IMG/VR virus record: IMGVR_UViG_3300006051_000001
Span: 124,001 to 188,000 of that record
Reading direction: 5' to 3' (one strand)
Origin: a virus
Length of the DNA: 64,000 bases
Shown here: piece by piece, positions 47,066 through 56,557 of the stretch
How the letters are laid out: every line of letters starts with the position of its first letter
How positions within the stretch are numbered: the stretch's first letter is position 1
Translations under genes and position numbers: made by a program
Notes under the pieces: model-generated
What the model saw: only the letters and a program-made list of their open reading frames with translations
Databases searched by the model: none
Told to the model about the DNA's origin: nothing

Positions 47066-47659
47066 CTATGTAAATGCTTTAGCGGCGTCCAGAGCAAGGA
47101 ATCTGCAAACTGTGATACCGTCAACGGAGTGTTCGTCAAGATCCTTGATAGAGACCCCCTCCCCCTCAATGATGTTATCATCATCCATGATAAATTGACG
47201 AATTAATTCTTTATCGGTTTTATATTGCCCAACAGGGCACACCGCTTTCTTTGCCTTACCTGGAGAGACTTCAACGAACTGTAAAGTCCGTCTATGTTTA
47301 TAACAGGTATCGTCCAAGTACTTCATGGCCGTTACCAGTGTCCGGTAGGTGCTGATGTTCAGGTGAGAGAACGGAGCCTCACATCCTACGATATCAGGAT
47401 CGTACTCTTCTAAGATTTCTGCAAGGCGTTCATTAACAACCAGCAGACGTGCGTCAAGGTTGCCTCTGTTCGCTGCAACCCCCGCGTGCTTGTTATAAGC
47501 CGACTTGTCGGCAGTAACAGTTTCAGCAAAGATTACAGTTGATACACCTGTACGGAGATCGTGGTCTATGATTGTAAACCCGACCGTATTGGTGCCGTTG
47601 TCGATACCGAGAATCCGATATATCCAATGGCCACTGAATCCTGGCTTAAGCTCGAACAT
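47066..47659 (-). CDS. RuvC-like Holliday junction resolvase (197 aa)
   Basis: RNase H-fold nuclease motifs in RuvC order: ILGIDNGTNTVGF with Asp20, DIVGCEAPF with Glu94, and DEHSVDGITV with His177 and Asp180. RuvC-like enzymes cut branched DNA; in large phages they resolve replication intermediates before packaging. Length is typical. The start has no clear SD and follows a hairpin with a UUCG loop (47668-47687); no other ATG is available. The gene lies among virion genes, as packaging-linked resolvases often do. Confidence 0.75.
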   Translation of the reverse strand: MFELKPGFSGHWIYRILGIDNGTNTVGFTIIDHDLRTGVSTVIFAETVTADKSAYNKHAGVAANRGNLDARLLVVNERLAEILEEYDPDIVGCEAPFSHLNISTYRTLVTAMKYLDDTCYKHRRTLQFVEVSPGKAKKAVCPVGQYKTDKELIRQFIMDDDNIIEGEGVSIKDLDEHSVDGITVCRFLALDAAKAFT

Positions 47660-47667
47660 AGCTGGTA

Positions 47668-47687
47668 GGCGCTACCGAAGTAGCGCC
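47668..47687 (-). terminator. UUCG hairpin at the end of the 47696 gene
   Basis: Reverse-strand GGCGCTAC, TTCG, GTAGCGCC, an 8-bp stem ending 8 nt before the RuvC start codon. It may stop transcription or shield the RuvC start. Confidence 0.45.
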
Positions 47688-47695
47688 ACTCCTGT

Positions 47696-48580
47696 TTAAA
47701 CGGACTCGCCGATCGTTTCAAGGGTAGGGATCGACTGCGTGCCGAGCATCGGGATTTGGTTACCGACGTCGAATTGCAGAGTCAATTCCTGTTCGTTGTA
47801 GTACAACGCCTTGTGGTCAGCTGCGAACGCGTAGATTTGAGTACCGATCGCTTCGTTGAACTGGGTAGTACCCGAAGTGGTCTGTACGGTAACGGTGCGG
47901 TCAGCGGCTGTGCAGAGTGCGAACTCCGACATGATCGCGTATTCCTCGTCACCACCATACAAGATCTTGGACACGTTGACGTACTCTTGCACGTCAGTGG
48001 TGGACAGGACAACTGGCAGCAAGGCAGATACAGCCAGCTTGACGTCAGTGGTGGTGGCAGCGCCGGTGGAAGGCAGCTGGATCGGTTCTGGGTACAGGTT
48101 CGAGGTGTTAGGCACGAACACGACTTCAGTAACAATACCATCTTCGGTAGTGATCTTCTTCATCACTACAGTCACGTCATCCTGGCTGACGTGAATACGC
48201 AGACCGAAGTAAGCGTAGTAGTTGACGCCGTCAACCAACATCTCTACACGCAGAGCGTACTTGTCGCGGATGGACTTTGGAAAGTCGTCATCCACAGGAC
48301 GCATTGCCATTGGCATTGGGTTGTAGAGCGAAGCGTTGTCGGCGTAGTGGTCCAAGATCGAAGTCTTGGCAATACCGTTGTTACCGATCGACGCGGTGTG
48401 GCCTTTGTTACCGGCCATGAGGATGCAGAGCTTCACACGCTCAGTGGCGGTAGGACGGGCGTTCTCTTGAACCTCGAGACGTTCGTTCATGGTGGACTTG
48501 GCATCGATCACTGGGTTCTGACCGAGCAACAGCGACACCAGAAGTTTCGCACCGTAAACCGTGGCTTGTACCGTATTCAT
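47696..48580 (-). CDS. virion-type structural protein (294 aa)
   Basis: MNTVQATVYGAKLLVSLLLG starts it, with AAGGGACA upstream. The rest is beta-rich (RVEMLVDGVNYYAYFGLRIH, TDVKLAVSALLPVVLS, RTVTVQTTSGTTQF). C-ending codons are enriched, suggesting abundant product. It is adjacent to array-family genes and not one of them. Probably a tail or baseplate component by position; family not recognised. Confidence 0.7.
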   Translation of the reverse strand: MNTVQATVYGAKLLVSLLLGQNPVIDAKSTMNERLEVQENARPTATERVKLCILMAGNKGHTASIGNNGIAKTSILDHYADNASLYNPMPMAMRPVDDDFPKSIRDKYALRVEMLVDGVNYYAYFGLRIHVSQDDVTVVMKKITTEDGIVTEVVFVPNTSNLYPEPIQLPSTGAATTTDVKLAVSALLPVVLSTTDVQEYVNVSKILYGGDEEYAIMSEFALCTAADRTVTVQTTSGTTQFNEAIGTQIYAFAADHKALYYNEQELTLQFDVGNQIPMLGTQSIPTLETIGESV

Positions 48581-48589
48581 AATTGTCCC

Positions 48590-49618
48590 TTAACGAGAGA
48601 AGAGTGGTGGGGTGGATGCGTGGTTAAACGGCAGGTTACCGGGAACCTTGCTGTCGGAATAACGGTACGCAATCTTGAGGACACCCGTGATGTTGTTACA
48701 CCATTTGCTCAGATCGAGACAGAACACGTAATTGTACGCTGGATCTTTCACAGTGTGCGCTACGCTCACGAAGCCGTTGTAGATCACTTCAGAGCCGTGG
48801 ACGTTGAAAGGCAGTGCCTGATCAGGCACGGACACCCATTCATCACCAGTGAGCCTACGGAGCAGCTGGGGCAGCTTCTCGAGATCACTCCACACGAAAC
48901 CGGTTGGGAACGTGTACAGCCACGATTCAGCAGCGCGACGATCGTCATGAGACATGTAAGCGTCAGACAACTTCAGCTCGCCTTCTTCCAGAATCATGTC
49001 AACTGGAGGCAAGCCTTGGTTACTGTCGCTATAGAACTGACGGATGTTCAGCAGCGAATCAATCGTCGAACCCAGCAGCGTCAGAGACTGGCGCGTGATG
49101 ACCTTGAAGCTACCGACGAAGATCAGGTGGTCACCTGAGATCGTTACTCGATAGTTACTGTTCTGAAGCGCAGGTAGCGGCTCAGGTTCAGTAGGTTCAT
49201 CTTCAGGCTGGAAGCCGGGAGTGTCGGTGATCGGAGCAATCACTACGAAGTTGACGTCAGCCAACTCAATGGTGATCAGCTCAGGTTCCAACTTCAACCC
49301 GTACTGTTCGTACAGAGCGGCATTGATAGCCTCAGCTGTAAGTTCAGGAACGTGGACTGCCAGTGGCTCATCGTTCAGGAGCTGATTGATATCAACCCGA
49401 CGATACAGCAGACGCTGGACTTCTTCACTCCAACCATTAGTCGAAGCAAACTTGATGTCAACCGCCGTCAAATTCTCCTCACCTTCATGAGTGGGGAGCC
49501 CGAACTGTAGCTGCTCGGGTTTAAGCAAGCGGTTGTTTGTAGCGTTGATATAATCGACCAGCAAGTCTTTTGAGTTCTTGCTGTATCGAGATATCCGGGG
49601 TTTCTTAATCGTTTCCAT
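48590..49618 (-). CDS. array-family virion protein with C-module (342 aa)
   Basis: The start is METIKKPRISRYSK at 49618 with GAGAGGTG upstream, not the longer frame to 49651. Unit 1: LLVDYINATNNRLLKPEQL to QRLLYRRVDI. Unit 2: INAALYEQYGLKLEPELI to HLIFVGSFKVIT, with an inserted EPEDEPTEPEPLP linker. The C-module ends GVLKIAYRYSD. Distant locus of the 17-32 kb family. Confidence 0.75.
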   Translation of the reverse strand: METIKKPRISRYSKNSKDLLVDYINATNNRLLKPEQLQFGLPTHEGEENLTAVDIKFASTNGWSEEVQRLLYRRVDINQLLNDEPLAVHVPELTAEAINAALYEQYGLKLEPELITIELADVNFVVIAPITDTPGFQPEDEPTEPEPLPALQNSNYRVTISGDHLIFVGSFKVITRQSLTLLGSTIDSLLNIRQFYSDSNQGLPPVDMILEEGELKLSDAYMSHDDRRAAESWLYTFPTGFVWSDLEKLPQLLRRLTGDEWVSVPDQALPFNVHGSEVIYNGFVSVAHTVKDPAYNYVFCLDLSKWCNNITGVLKIAYRYSDSKVPGNLPFNHASTPPLFSR

Positions 49619-49632
49619 AATCACCTCTCGCC

Positions 49633-50142
49633 CTAAAATGCAGGCGGCCACAATCCGTCAAGTACATTGTTCGAGAAAGCGTCAGAGAGAAGGATCGTAG
49701 TCCCAGGCTCTCCCAGCGTTACTGTCGTTTCACCAACCCATCTCAACGAATTCGGCTTGGCCTTGAGAGTAAAGCTGCTGCCCTGTACGAGCGCATTCTC
49801 AAAGTCCATATCCGTAATCACCAAACCTGAGGCCAGCGCGATGTTGTTCATCACGCCCTTCACCGTAATAGGTGGCGTCAGATCCAGACTCATACCACCG
49901 AAGACGTCCGCTACGTGCAATCTATTGTAGCGGTACGTCATCTGACCTGTATGCTGTCTGTAGATGTTTTCATCTATAGATTCATGCGTGGTGATCACCA
50001 CGTTGGTCACGGCACCTTCAACAATCATCGGAGGACCGATGCTTGCGAACTCTGCTCTCAGGTGGAGATTGAAATGGTTATTGGCCATGATCAGTAACGC
50101 CACGGCAGGATCGAACTTCAATAACCGTAGCGTGTCAGTCAT
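49633..50142 (-). CDS. array-family virion protein (169 aa)
   Basis: Unit 1: VALLIMANNHFNLHLRAEF to GQMTYRYNRLHV. Unit 2: MNNIALASGLVITDMDFE to SLRWVGETTVTL. The end SNNVLDGLWPPAF matches the first gene of the main array (31795). No C-module. The start MTDTLRLLKFD follows GGGTAACCC, a weak SD. Confidence 0.75.
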   Translation of the reverse strand: MTDTLRLLKFDPAVALLIMANNHFNLHLRAEFASIGPPMIVEGAVTNVVITTHESIDENIYRQHTGQMTYRYNRLHVADVFGGMSLDLTPPITVKGVMNNIALASGLVITDMDFENALVQGSSFTLKAKPNSLRWVGETTVTLGEPGTTILLSDAFSNNVLDGLWPPAF

Positions 50143-50160
50143 GGGGTTACCCGTTAGGTC

Positions 50161-51120
50161 TTAAGATGTCCGAGTGTATTCAACCAAGATGGCGCCGCAG
50201 TAAGCCAACGAGTTGTTAGCGAACGTCACTGGGAAGGAAGCTTTAGCTCCTACCGCAAGCGTAGGCATCGCAGTTGGCTTGATGTCGGTTGCTGTTATCG
50301 CACATCCCATTTGCGTCGAAAGTAACGCAGCAAGTTGTGTCATGTTCGCATAGCCAGGCCCACCGAACTTAACAGGGCGTCTGAAGGTCAATGGCCACGA
50401 TCTACGACCGTAGTAAACCGTCAGTGCCCCGATGTAAGGAACGCCGTTGAACGTCAACAGGAGAGCTGTGTTGTCACCAGCATCCTGAGGCCCATTCTCA
50501 CTAACTTGCGAGATGGTGAACATGTTCGATTGAATCGGAGTGTTCAATGACGCAGCATTCATCAAGTTCAAGTGCATCGCAATCTGATTCTTGATGTTAA
50601 GGCTAATGAACGCATCGGTGTGAGACAACGTCAACGTATTAACCAGAATTCGGCCAGCGATCTCAAGACCAAGGCGGGCAATCACGCAATCAACTTCACC
50701 TACCCATCGATAGGAGTCAGCAGCTGCGATAACCGAAGCTGTACCCAATTGGGTAAAGGTATCATCGATGAAGTCTGTCTCACCGATTGGAACCTTGAAC
50801 GGCCAGAAGAGATTACCCATCAAGTCCTTAGGAGTTGCTGGAACTTCAGCCGCTACAGACAGATCCACCCCAGACAAGAACGTAGGGAGGTTGATCCGCT
50901 GGTATTCGAACGTGAATGAACCGTCACGATCCCACAGACTAACCGGAGCCCTACTCTTGTCGATAGACACCTTAACGCTGGTATTGACACCACCGAGAGA
51001 GACTGGCTTTTCTATCTTCAGGTATGTAGCTTTGAGGGGAGCTTTTAACTTCTCCCCGATTTGAGCCCTCAACGCATCGAGTGGATGCATCTTCAAGAGT
51101 GTTTCTGGTGCAATGCTCAT
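50161..51120 (-). CDS. array-family virion protein with two tandem copies (319 aa)
   Basis: It carries the two-unit domain twice. Copy 1: DALRAQIGEKLKAPLKATY, SFTFEYQRINL, then DSYRWVGEVDCVI. Copy 2: QIAMHLNLMNAASLN, GALTVYYGRRSW, then QLAALLSTQMGCAITATDI and NSLAYCGAILVEY. A tandem duplication inside one gene. Its 3' neighbour is a single-copy paralogue, so internal and intergenic duplication both occurred at this locus. The start is MSIAPETLLKM, preceded by AAGGATGC. Confidence 0.75.
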   Translation of the reverse strand: MSIAPETLLKMHPLDALRAQIGEKLKAPLKATYLKIEKPVSLGGVNTSVKVSIDKSRAPVSLWDRDGSFTFEYQRINLPTFLSGVDLSVAAEVPATPKDLMGNLFWPFKVPIGETDFIDDTFTQLGTASVIAAADSYRWVGEVDCVIARLGLEIAGRILVNTLTLSHTDAFISLNIKNQIAMHLNLMNAASLNTPIQSNMFTISQVSENGPQDAGDNTALLLTFNGVPYIGALTVYYGRRSWPLTFRRPVKFGGPGYANMTQLAALLSTQMGCAITATDIKPTAMPTLAVGAKASFPVTFANNSLAYCGAILVEYTRTS

Positions 51121-51130
51121 GAGTGCATCC

Positions 51131-53359
51131 TTAGATACCCAGGAAGTTCTTTCTACGCGCTTCTGTCAGAAGCTCATACCCGGCAAGGGTATCGTCGATA
51201 ACCAGATCACCCAATGGTCGTTTAGGAATCGCAAGATACCCAACAACATCAGTCTGAACGATCTCACCGATATCAGTCTGAGGACTTTCAATCAGCGTCA
51301 TTCTTGGAAGCGGCATGTCGATCTGTTGTTTCAGCTCGATGCTACCTACAAGTTTGATTCCGACGTCAGCAGGAACCTTAGCCATTACCCGCAGGTCTTT
51401 GGCCACCATGTTGACTTTCGGATACGGCATCAACTGCTGCATGTACATCTTGCCGTTCTCATGAAGGTTCATGATAGTGGGCAAGCGGTTCTCTACGTCG
51501 TAGTAGCTGTCAGACCATTCTTTAGGAATGGAAAGCTTCGGGAACTTACCATCAACAATCTTAATAGGACTGTCGTTGATCTGACCGATGTATTGAACCG
51601 TGTACGAGGACAGCGCAGTCATCACGCGAAGCATCGCGGAGTGGACTTCACGAACACGCGTTGCGTTAGAAAGGTTACTGCCTGTAGCTGTGTTGAAGAT
51701 CTGGTCAGCCATCATGGAGAATTCAAGATCCCCCATGCCGGTAATGTCGATGCCGACACTATTCAACCAGTTGTCGTAGTTCATCTCACCCGCAAGGTCA
51801 ATGCGGATGTCCATGTAGCAATGGTCGATGATCGTGTGCAGTTCACCTTCGGTTTTGTAGTCGCCGTTGTAGTTCCGCATGTCACGATGATGCAACATCA
51901 AAGCCTGGATGTCTTTACAGGTGTCGCGGAATGCCTCGATGCTGACGTACGTGCCGATCTGCACCTGAGTATCCAGAATGTAGTCGACGTAGTATTCAGG
52001 CACCTTCTTACGCGTTGTCATGCTCATCAGCTTCGCCTTGGTAGGCAAAGGGATACGACGAACACGGCGAGCGTTTACGATCGGAACGTGAGAAAGCTTC
52101 TGACCGATAGAACGGTTGTAGGCGTAGAGGTAGAAAATAAAGGCATTCTTAACCGAGAGACGATAGAGATCACCGTTCGCAGGGTTAGTGAACACGACCA
52201 CGGAATTAAAGCGTTTGTAATGAGACAGATAGATCCAATGGTTGAGCAGCACCTCTGTCAGCGTGAATGGCTCAGCATCGGTTCGGTCAACGACGTTCGA
52301 CTCAAGCACTTTCGTCTTAAGTTTGTTGCCCTTGAACTTATTCATCTCAGCGAAGACATCTTCTACGACGTCGTCTTGAATAACGATGTTGTCACGAGCA
52401 AGCGGAGTCTCGAGCTCGAGAAGTTCCTGAGGACTCCTAACACTGCTACCCATCGCAGGCTCAATACCGTTGATGGTCTTACGGACGAATACAACCAGCG
52501 GCTTCAGATCAATCGTCAGCCTTTCGTAATCATGCTCGAGGTCGTAACCTGCCAGCGAGAAGCCACGGTCAGTCAGATACTTCTGAGTAATCAGATCGAA
52601 GGTTTCCCCACGACCCAAGTTCAGGTTCAGGTAACGGATGTTCCGGTACGTGAACAGTTTCTGCTTGAGCGTCATGAGATCGAACTCATCACCTACAGCT
52701 TGGTTAAAGCTGCTGATGTACTGACGCAGGTGGTAGCTGTGAGCTTGATCCGTTTTACAGACAGCCTTACGGCTGTTGATGATCACTTGGGTCAGTCGTG
52801 TGTACAGAATGCCCAAGAACGCCGGATAGTAGTACGGCTCGAACAAAGCGTAGTCCGAGTTGTCCCACCGTTTAAAGCAGTGAGTGATGTAACGCTGGAT
52901 ATCAGGAATCAACTGCTGCTCTGAGGCTTCCACCAAAGACGCGTCATACTTGAGGATAGTATGGTCAGCGGCTTGGATAGCTGTCTCTATGTCAATCGGG
53001 TTAATGATCCCGTTGATCAGCATCTTCTGGTCCGGGTACGCAGCTACCAGTTCTTTATAGTAGGTAGTCCCGTAGGTGTATTCCTTTCGCGTTGCAGCAT
53101 GGATCTTTAAGTTGGCTTGCGTGAAGTCAATGATCGTGTTGTCGTCGAGGGAGGTTACCTGCATCAACGTGTTGCTGGAGTGATACAAACCCGCGTTGTT
53201 CTTGTAGTACTTCCAGCTGTACGGATCATTGAGGTTAACAGCTATCCCCGCTTTAAGTAACCGCTGGTTCATCATGTTGGCGGTGTAGCTACTTTTAATC
53301 ACGAGTGTCGCGACAAGCTTTATAATGCTTTTGATGTAAAGCCTGTAGTAGGCATTCAT
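51131..53359 (-). CDS. large structural protein (742 aa)
   Basis: No known domain is visible by eye. The first 30 residues are hydrophobic and basic (YIKSIIKLVATLVIKSS); the rest is long, alpha/beta and rich in Tyr, with many charged loops. Its position next to the portal and array-family genes suggests a virion role, perhaps tail or baseplate. GGGGTAAGTC precedes the ATG. A 603-codon forward frame over it is a shadow. It is divergent from the portal gene across 32 nt. Confidence 0.7.
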   Translation of the reverse strand: MNAYYRLYIKSIIKLVATLVIKSSYTANMMNQRLLKAGIAVNLNDPYSWKYYKNNAGLYHSSNTLMQVTSLDDNTIIDFTQANLKIHAATRKEYTYGTTYYKELVAAYPDQKMLINGIINPIDIETAIQAADHTILKYDASLVEASEQQLIPDIQRYITHCFKRWDNSDYALFEPYYYPAFLGILYTRLTQVIINSRKAVCKTDQAHSYHLRQYISSFNQAVGDEFDLMTLKQKLFTYRNIRYLNLNLGRGETFDLITQKYLTDRGFSLAGYDLEHDYERLTIDLKPLVVFVRKTINGIEPAMGSSVRSPQELLELETPLARDNIVIQDDVVEDVFAEMNKFKGNKLKTKVLESNVVDRTDAEPFTLTEVLLNHWIYLSHYKRFNSVVVFTNPANGDLYRLSVKNAFIFYLYAYNRSIGQKLSHVPIVNARRVRRIPLPTKAKLMSMTTRKKVPEYYVDYILDTQVQIGTYVSIEAFRDTCKDIQALMLHHRDMRNYNGDYKTEGELHTIIDHCYMDIRIDLAGEMNYDNWLNSVGIDITGMGDLEFSMMADQIFNTATGSNLSNATRVREVHSAMLRVMTALSSYTVQYIGQINDSPIKIVDGKFPKLSIPKEWSDSYYDVENRLPTIMNLHENGKMYMQQLMPYPKVNMVAKDLRVMAKVPADVGIKLVGSIELKQQIDMPLPRMTLIESPQTDIGEIVQTDVVGYLAIPKRPLGDLVIDDTLAGYELLTEARRKNFLGI

Positions 53360-53391
53360 GACTTACCCCGATCTTAGTAGGAGAGGATTAA

Positions 53392-56253
53392 ATGGCAGCA
53401 GATGACGAACGCGCGCAGAAGAAAGTCTCGCAGTTCAGGAATTTAAGTAAGGCTGATGAACGCGTTCTTGGTCGTCTGGTCACTGACCGTACTGATCCGA
53501 ACCGCGGGAAACTTAAGGATATCGATCTCAGTGCCGTAGGGGCAGTAACTCGCCGCACACTTCGTGACGCCACTGATATCCGTAACATCTTCCAAGTTCA
53601 GCCGGACTTGAACATTGCTCGAGAAATTCTGGTCAGCGCTGTGGTATCGCCAGGCGATCTATCGTCGACCACATTGATCTTCAGCAGCAAGATCGACGGC
53701 AAAGAAACGGCACTCACCGCCCAGATGGTGGATGTCATCGAGAACTTCTTTATCAATGAGAAGAACCTCGACAAGAAAATCACTGGCTGGATCGATGATG
53801 CATTGGTCTGGTCAGGCGCACACCCGATCATGATTATCCCCGAGGCTTCTATCGATCGGATGATCAACGGCGCTCAATCGGCCAGTATGGAATCCGTGGC
53901 GAGCTTTGACGGAGAGTGGACTAATGGATGGTATCGTCCAAAAGGCATCTTCGGTCTAGCTCTACCAACCGCAAAGGGCATCGACTACGTCAGCTTGGAG
54001 TCAAGCCAACGGAGGATAAACACCGCGGATATGGCGGATTATCATACCATCAAGATGATGGGTGGAGCCAAAGAAACGAAGGGCAAGAAGATCTCCCTTC
54101 CTATTAAGGTTACCGACAACTTGGCTGCGTTCCGTATGCCAATGGTGATGGAAGCCAAGCGCACCAAGATGCGTGAATCGGTTTACGGTAATCCTTCGAT
54201 GGAATCCCGCCGTCGCCGTCGGGCTCAGCGTGATGCTGATGCTGCTCAGAATGACAATGGTGAAGGTACTGGCGCTGGCAAGAAGACTGCCGCTCAGTCT
54301 CCAGGTGCTATCCACAGTCAGTTCTTCAAACCCCCACAGGGAATGAAGCGTAGTCGCCTTGAGGTCGTGCCTACTCGTAAGCAGGTCGGTGGCGAAGCCA
54401 TCGGTCACCCTCTCGAGTATCACCTCGCTATCGAAGCCGTGATGCCTATCTGCGTTCCGGGTGATCCGACCAACATTGTTGGGTATTTGGTAGCTCAGGA
54501 TCAGAATGGATTCCCGCTATCATTCTCACGGCGAGTGGATTATTACAGCGACATCCGTCGCGGTGCAATGGGTGGTGATCAGGTTGGCTCCAGTAGTCAG
54601 GTTTCTGGTGAACTACTCAACATGGCAAACGAAACCCTCAACGGGGGTATCTCTAATGCCAGTGATGCACTGATCGACCGTTTGGTTCAGTTGCACGGTG
54701 AAGTGGTTGAACACGACATTATCGCTCGGATCTCTTCTGGTCTGCTCGGTGGTGAAGTTGAGATCGCTCGTAGCGAACACATCGACAAGCTGATGTTTGC
54801 ACGGACCATGAAGAACCAACAAACCATCCTGCTGTACGTTCCTGCCGAACTCATGATCTACATGTGCTTCGATGTGAACGAGTATGGTGTTGGTAAATCG
54901 ATCCTTGACGACGCTAAGGCGTTGGCAGCAATGCGTGCAACTCTGCTCGTAGCCAACATCATCGGCGCTGTGAAGAACGCGATTCCTGGTAAAGACATCA
55001 ACATCACGTTGGACGCTAAGGACGGTGACCCGGTTGGTACGGTTACATTCCTGTCGAACGAAGCGATGGCGCTGTCCTATCACCAGTTCCCAACTGGTAT
55101 CATCAGTGTTCAAGGTTTGGCCGAACAACTTCAGATGTCGGGTTACTCGGTTAACGTAACGGGTCACCCTGCTTATCCTGAAGTATCGACCACCATTACG
55201 CCGCGTGAAAGCAACTACGTCCCTGTGGACACTGATCTGCTGAACTCTCTGCGTAGTGACCTGCATCGGGTGTTCTCCCTGACGCCTGAGATGGTCGATG
55301 GCGTGAATGAGCCTGACTTTGCTACAACGGTGGTGGCTAACCACTTGATGCTCCTGAAACGCGTCATGGTGCTTCAGAACATCGCTAACCCACAGATCAC
55401 TGACTACGTGCGTGTCTTTACGTACAACTCGGGGATTCTGCTGGAACAGCTGATGGACATCATCGATAACAACGAGAAGCTCATCCCTGATGAGTACAAG
55501 GAAGACCCGGAGGCTTTCCTCGAAGCTTTCCTGAACTCCCTCGTAGTTAACCTGCCAGCGCCTAGCACTGACAACCTGACCAAACAGATCGAGCTGTACG
55601 ATAAGTACTCTGAAGCGTTGGACAAGATCATTCCTGCCTACGTTACTGAGGAATACTTCCACGGCTACACGAGCGACACGGTCAAGGAAGCAATCCCAAC
55701 AGTTATCGCATCGCTCAAGGGTATCGAGCTGCGTCGTTGGATGCGCGAACGCGGGTTCTTCCGTGAGTTGGATATCTTCGTTAATACCGAAGATGGCAGC
55801 CCACTGCTGAATCTCAACGAAGAAATGAAGCAACACGTTACAGCAATGATCGCCGGCCTCGGCGATTACATCAAGATCGTCGCTGAAGATGCTTATAAGC
55901 ATCGTAAGGGTCAGGAACGTCTGAAGAAGCTTGACCAGAAAGTGAAAGATGCAATCGCTGAACTGGGTGCTGAATCGGAAGAAGCTGCTCCTGACTTCGA
56001 CGCAGAAGCTCCAGTACCGGATATGGGTGAGCCGGATGCTGAAGAACAACCTGCTGATGATGAGCTCTCCCTCGATGAAGAACCAGCTCCAGAGGAAGAA
56101 CCTCTTGAAGAGGAGAAACCTGAGGAGGAGTTGGAAACTCCTGAAGAAGAGAAGCCAACTGAAGAAGAGCCTGTAGAAGAAGAGGCTCCTGCTGAAGAAC
56201 CTACTGAAGAGAAGCCTGCTTCTCCTGAAGATGAGTTCAAGTTGGACCTGTAA
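53392..56253 (+). CDS. probable portal protein (953 aa)
   Basis: Length and pattern fit a T4/phiKZ-type portal: EILVSAVVSPGDLSSTTLIF and WIDDALVWSGAHPIMII early, then LLYVPAELMIYMCFDVNEYGVGKSILDDA in the middle (cf. the gp20 region before the stem) and VLQNIANPQITDYVRVF. Portals form the dodecameric ring at one capsid vertex through which DNA is packaged. The last ~95 residues are an acidic Glu/Pro tail, atypical for portals. AGGAG precedes the ATG. Not verifiable without a profile search. Confidence 0.6.
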   Translation: MAADDERAQKKVSQFRNLSKADERVLGRLVTDRTDPNRGKLKDIDLSAVGAVTRRTLRDATDIRNIFQVQPDLNIAREILVSAVVSPGDLSSTTLIFSSKIDGKETALTAQMVDVIENFFINEKNLDKKITGWIDDALVWSGAHPIMIIPEASIDRMINGAQSASMESVASFDGEWTNGWYRPKGIFGLALPTAKGIDYVSLESSQRRINTADMADYHTIKMMGGAKETKGKKISLPIKVTDNLAAFRMPMVMEAKRTKMRESVYGNPSMESRRRRRAQRDADAAQNDNGEGTGAGKKTAAQSPGAIHSQFFKPPQGMKRSRLEVVPTRKQVGGEAIGHPLEYHLAIEAVMPICVPGDPTNIVGYLVAQDQNGFPLSFSRRVDYYSDIRRGAMGGDQVGSSSQVSGELLNMANETLNGGISNASDALIDRLVQLHGEVVEHDIIARISSGLLGGEVEIARSEHIDKLMFARTMKNQQTILLYVPAELMIYMCFDVNEYGVGKSILDDAKALAAMRATLLVANIIGAVKNAIPGKDINITLDAKDGDPVGTVTFLSNEAMALSYHQFPTGIISVQGLAEQLQMSGYSVNVTGHPAYPEVSTTITPRESNYVPVDTDLLNSLRSDLHRVFSLTPEMVDGVNEPDFATTVVANHLMLLKRVMVLQNIANPQITDYVRVFTYNSGILLEQLMDIIDNNEKLIPDEYKEDPEAFLEAFLNSLVVNLPAPSTDNLTKQIELYDKYSEALDKIIPAYVTEEYFHGYTSDTVKEAIPTVIASLKGIELRRWMRERGFFRELDIFVNTEDGSPLLNLNEEMKQHVTAMIAGLGDYIKIVAEDAYKHRKGQERLKKLDQKVKDAIAELGAESEEAAPDFDAEAPVPDMGEPDAEEQPADDELSLDEEPAPEEEPLEEEKPEEELETPEEEKPTEEEPVEEEAPAEEPTEEKPASPEDEFKLDL

Positions 56254-56263
56254 TGTGATTGGG

Positions 56264-56292
56264 GTAGACAGGATCTTAATGGTCCTGTCTAC
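56264..56292 (+). terminator. terminator hairpin after the portal gene
   Basis: GTAGACAGGA (56264-56273) and TCCTGTCTAC (56283-56292) form a perfect 10-bp stem, followed by TTCGATTTATGCTGCG. T-run poor; the recurrent TTTATGCTGC tail is present. Confidence 0.6.
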
Positions 56293-56363
56293 TTCGATTT
56301 ATGCTGCGTGTTAATTATTCACTATCACACTTGCTTTTATGTTAAAGAGCTTTCTTCCTTATT

Positions 56364-56468
56364 CTAGAGGAGACGTAGTAACCTAGACTAGAAGTCTAGG
56401 GGACGAAGTCGACGATGGACTAACGTGAAGGAGTCGTAGACGACTGAACCTCTCTAGTTCTTTACTAG
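56364..56468 (+). ncRNA. structured leader or RNA with alternative pairing
   Basis: CTAGAG (56364-56369) can pair with CTCTAG (56452-56457), enclosing CCTAGACT/AGTCTAGG (56382-56389/56393-56400) and AGTCG/CGACT (56432-56436/56441-56445), a three-way junction. CTAGT (56454-56458) could instead pair with ACTAG (56464-56468). Such mutually exclusive stems are typical of switches. It lies in a 304-nt gap without a gene, upstream of the 56558 gene. Confidence 0.4.
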
Positions 56469-56557
56469 GGAAGGGGAGGGGGCTTTTTGCTGTATAGTTA
56501 AATTTACTTGGGTGATACATTACAAACCCGATATGTAAACCCCCGAGGAACAACACC

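Noticed and set aside
47756-49138. 460-codon forward frame across two reverse virion genes
   Set aside because: It spans an intergenic junction of real genes with good SDs and has shadow-like composition.
51113-52924. 603-codon forward frame over the 742-aa structural gene
   Set aside because: No SD, starts inside the array-gene end, and the reverse gene has proper spacing and composition.
54613-56049. 478-codon reverse frame inside the portal gene
   Set aside because: A shadow of the forward gene; no SD and an unlikely His/Arg/Val-rich product.
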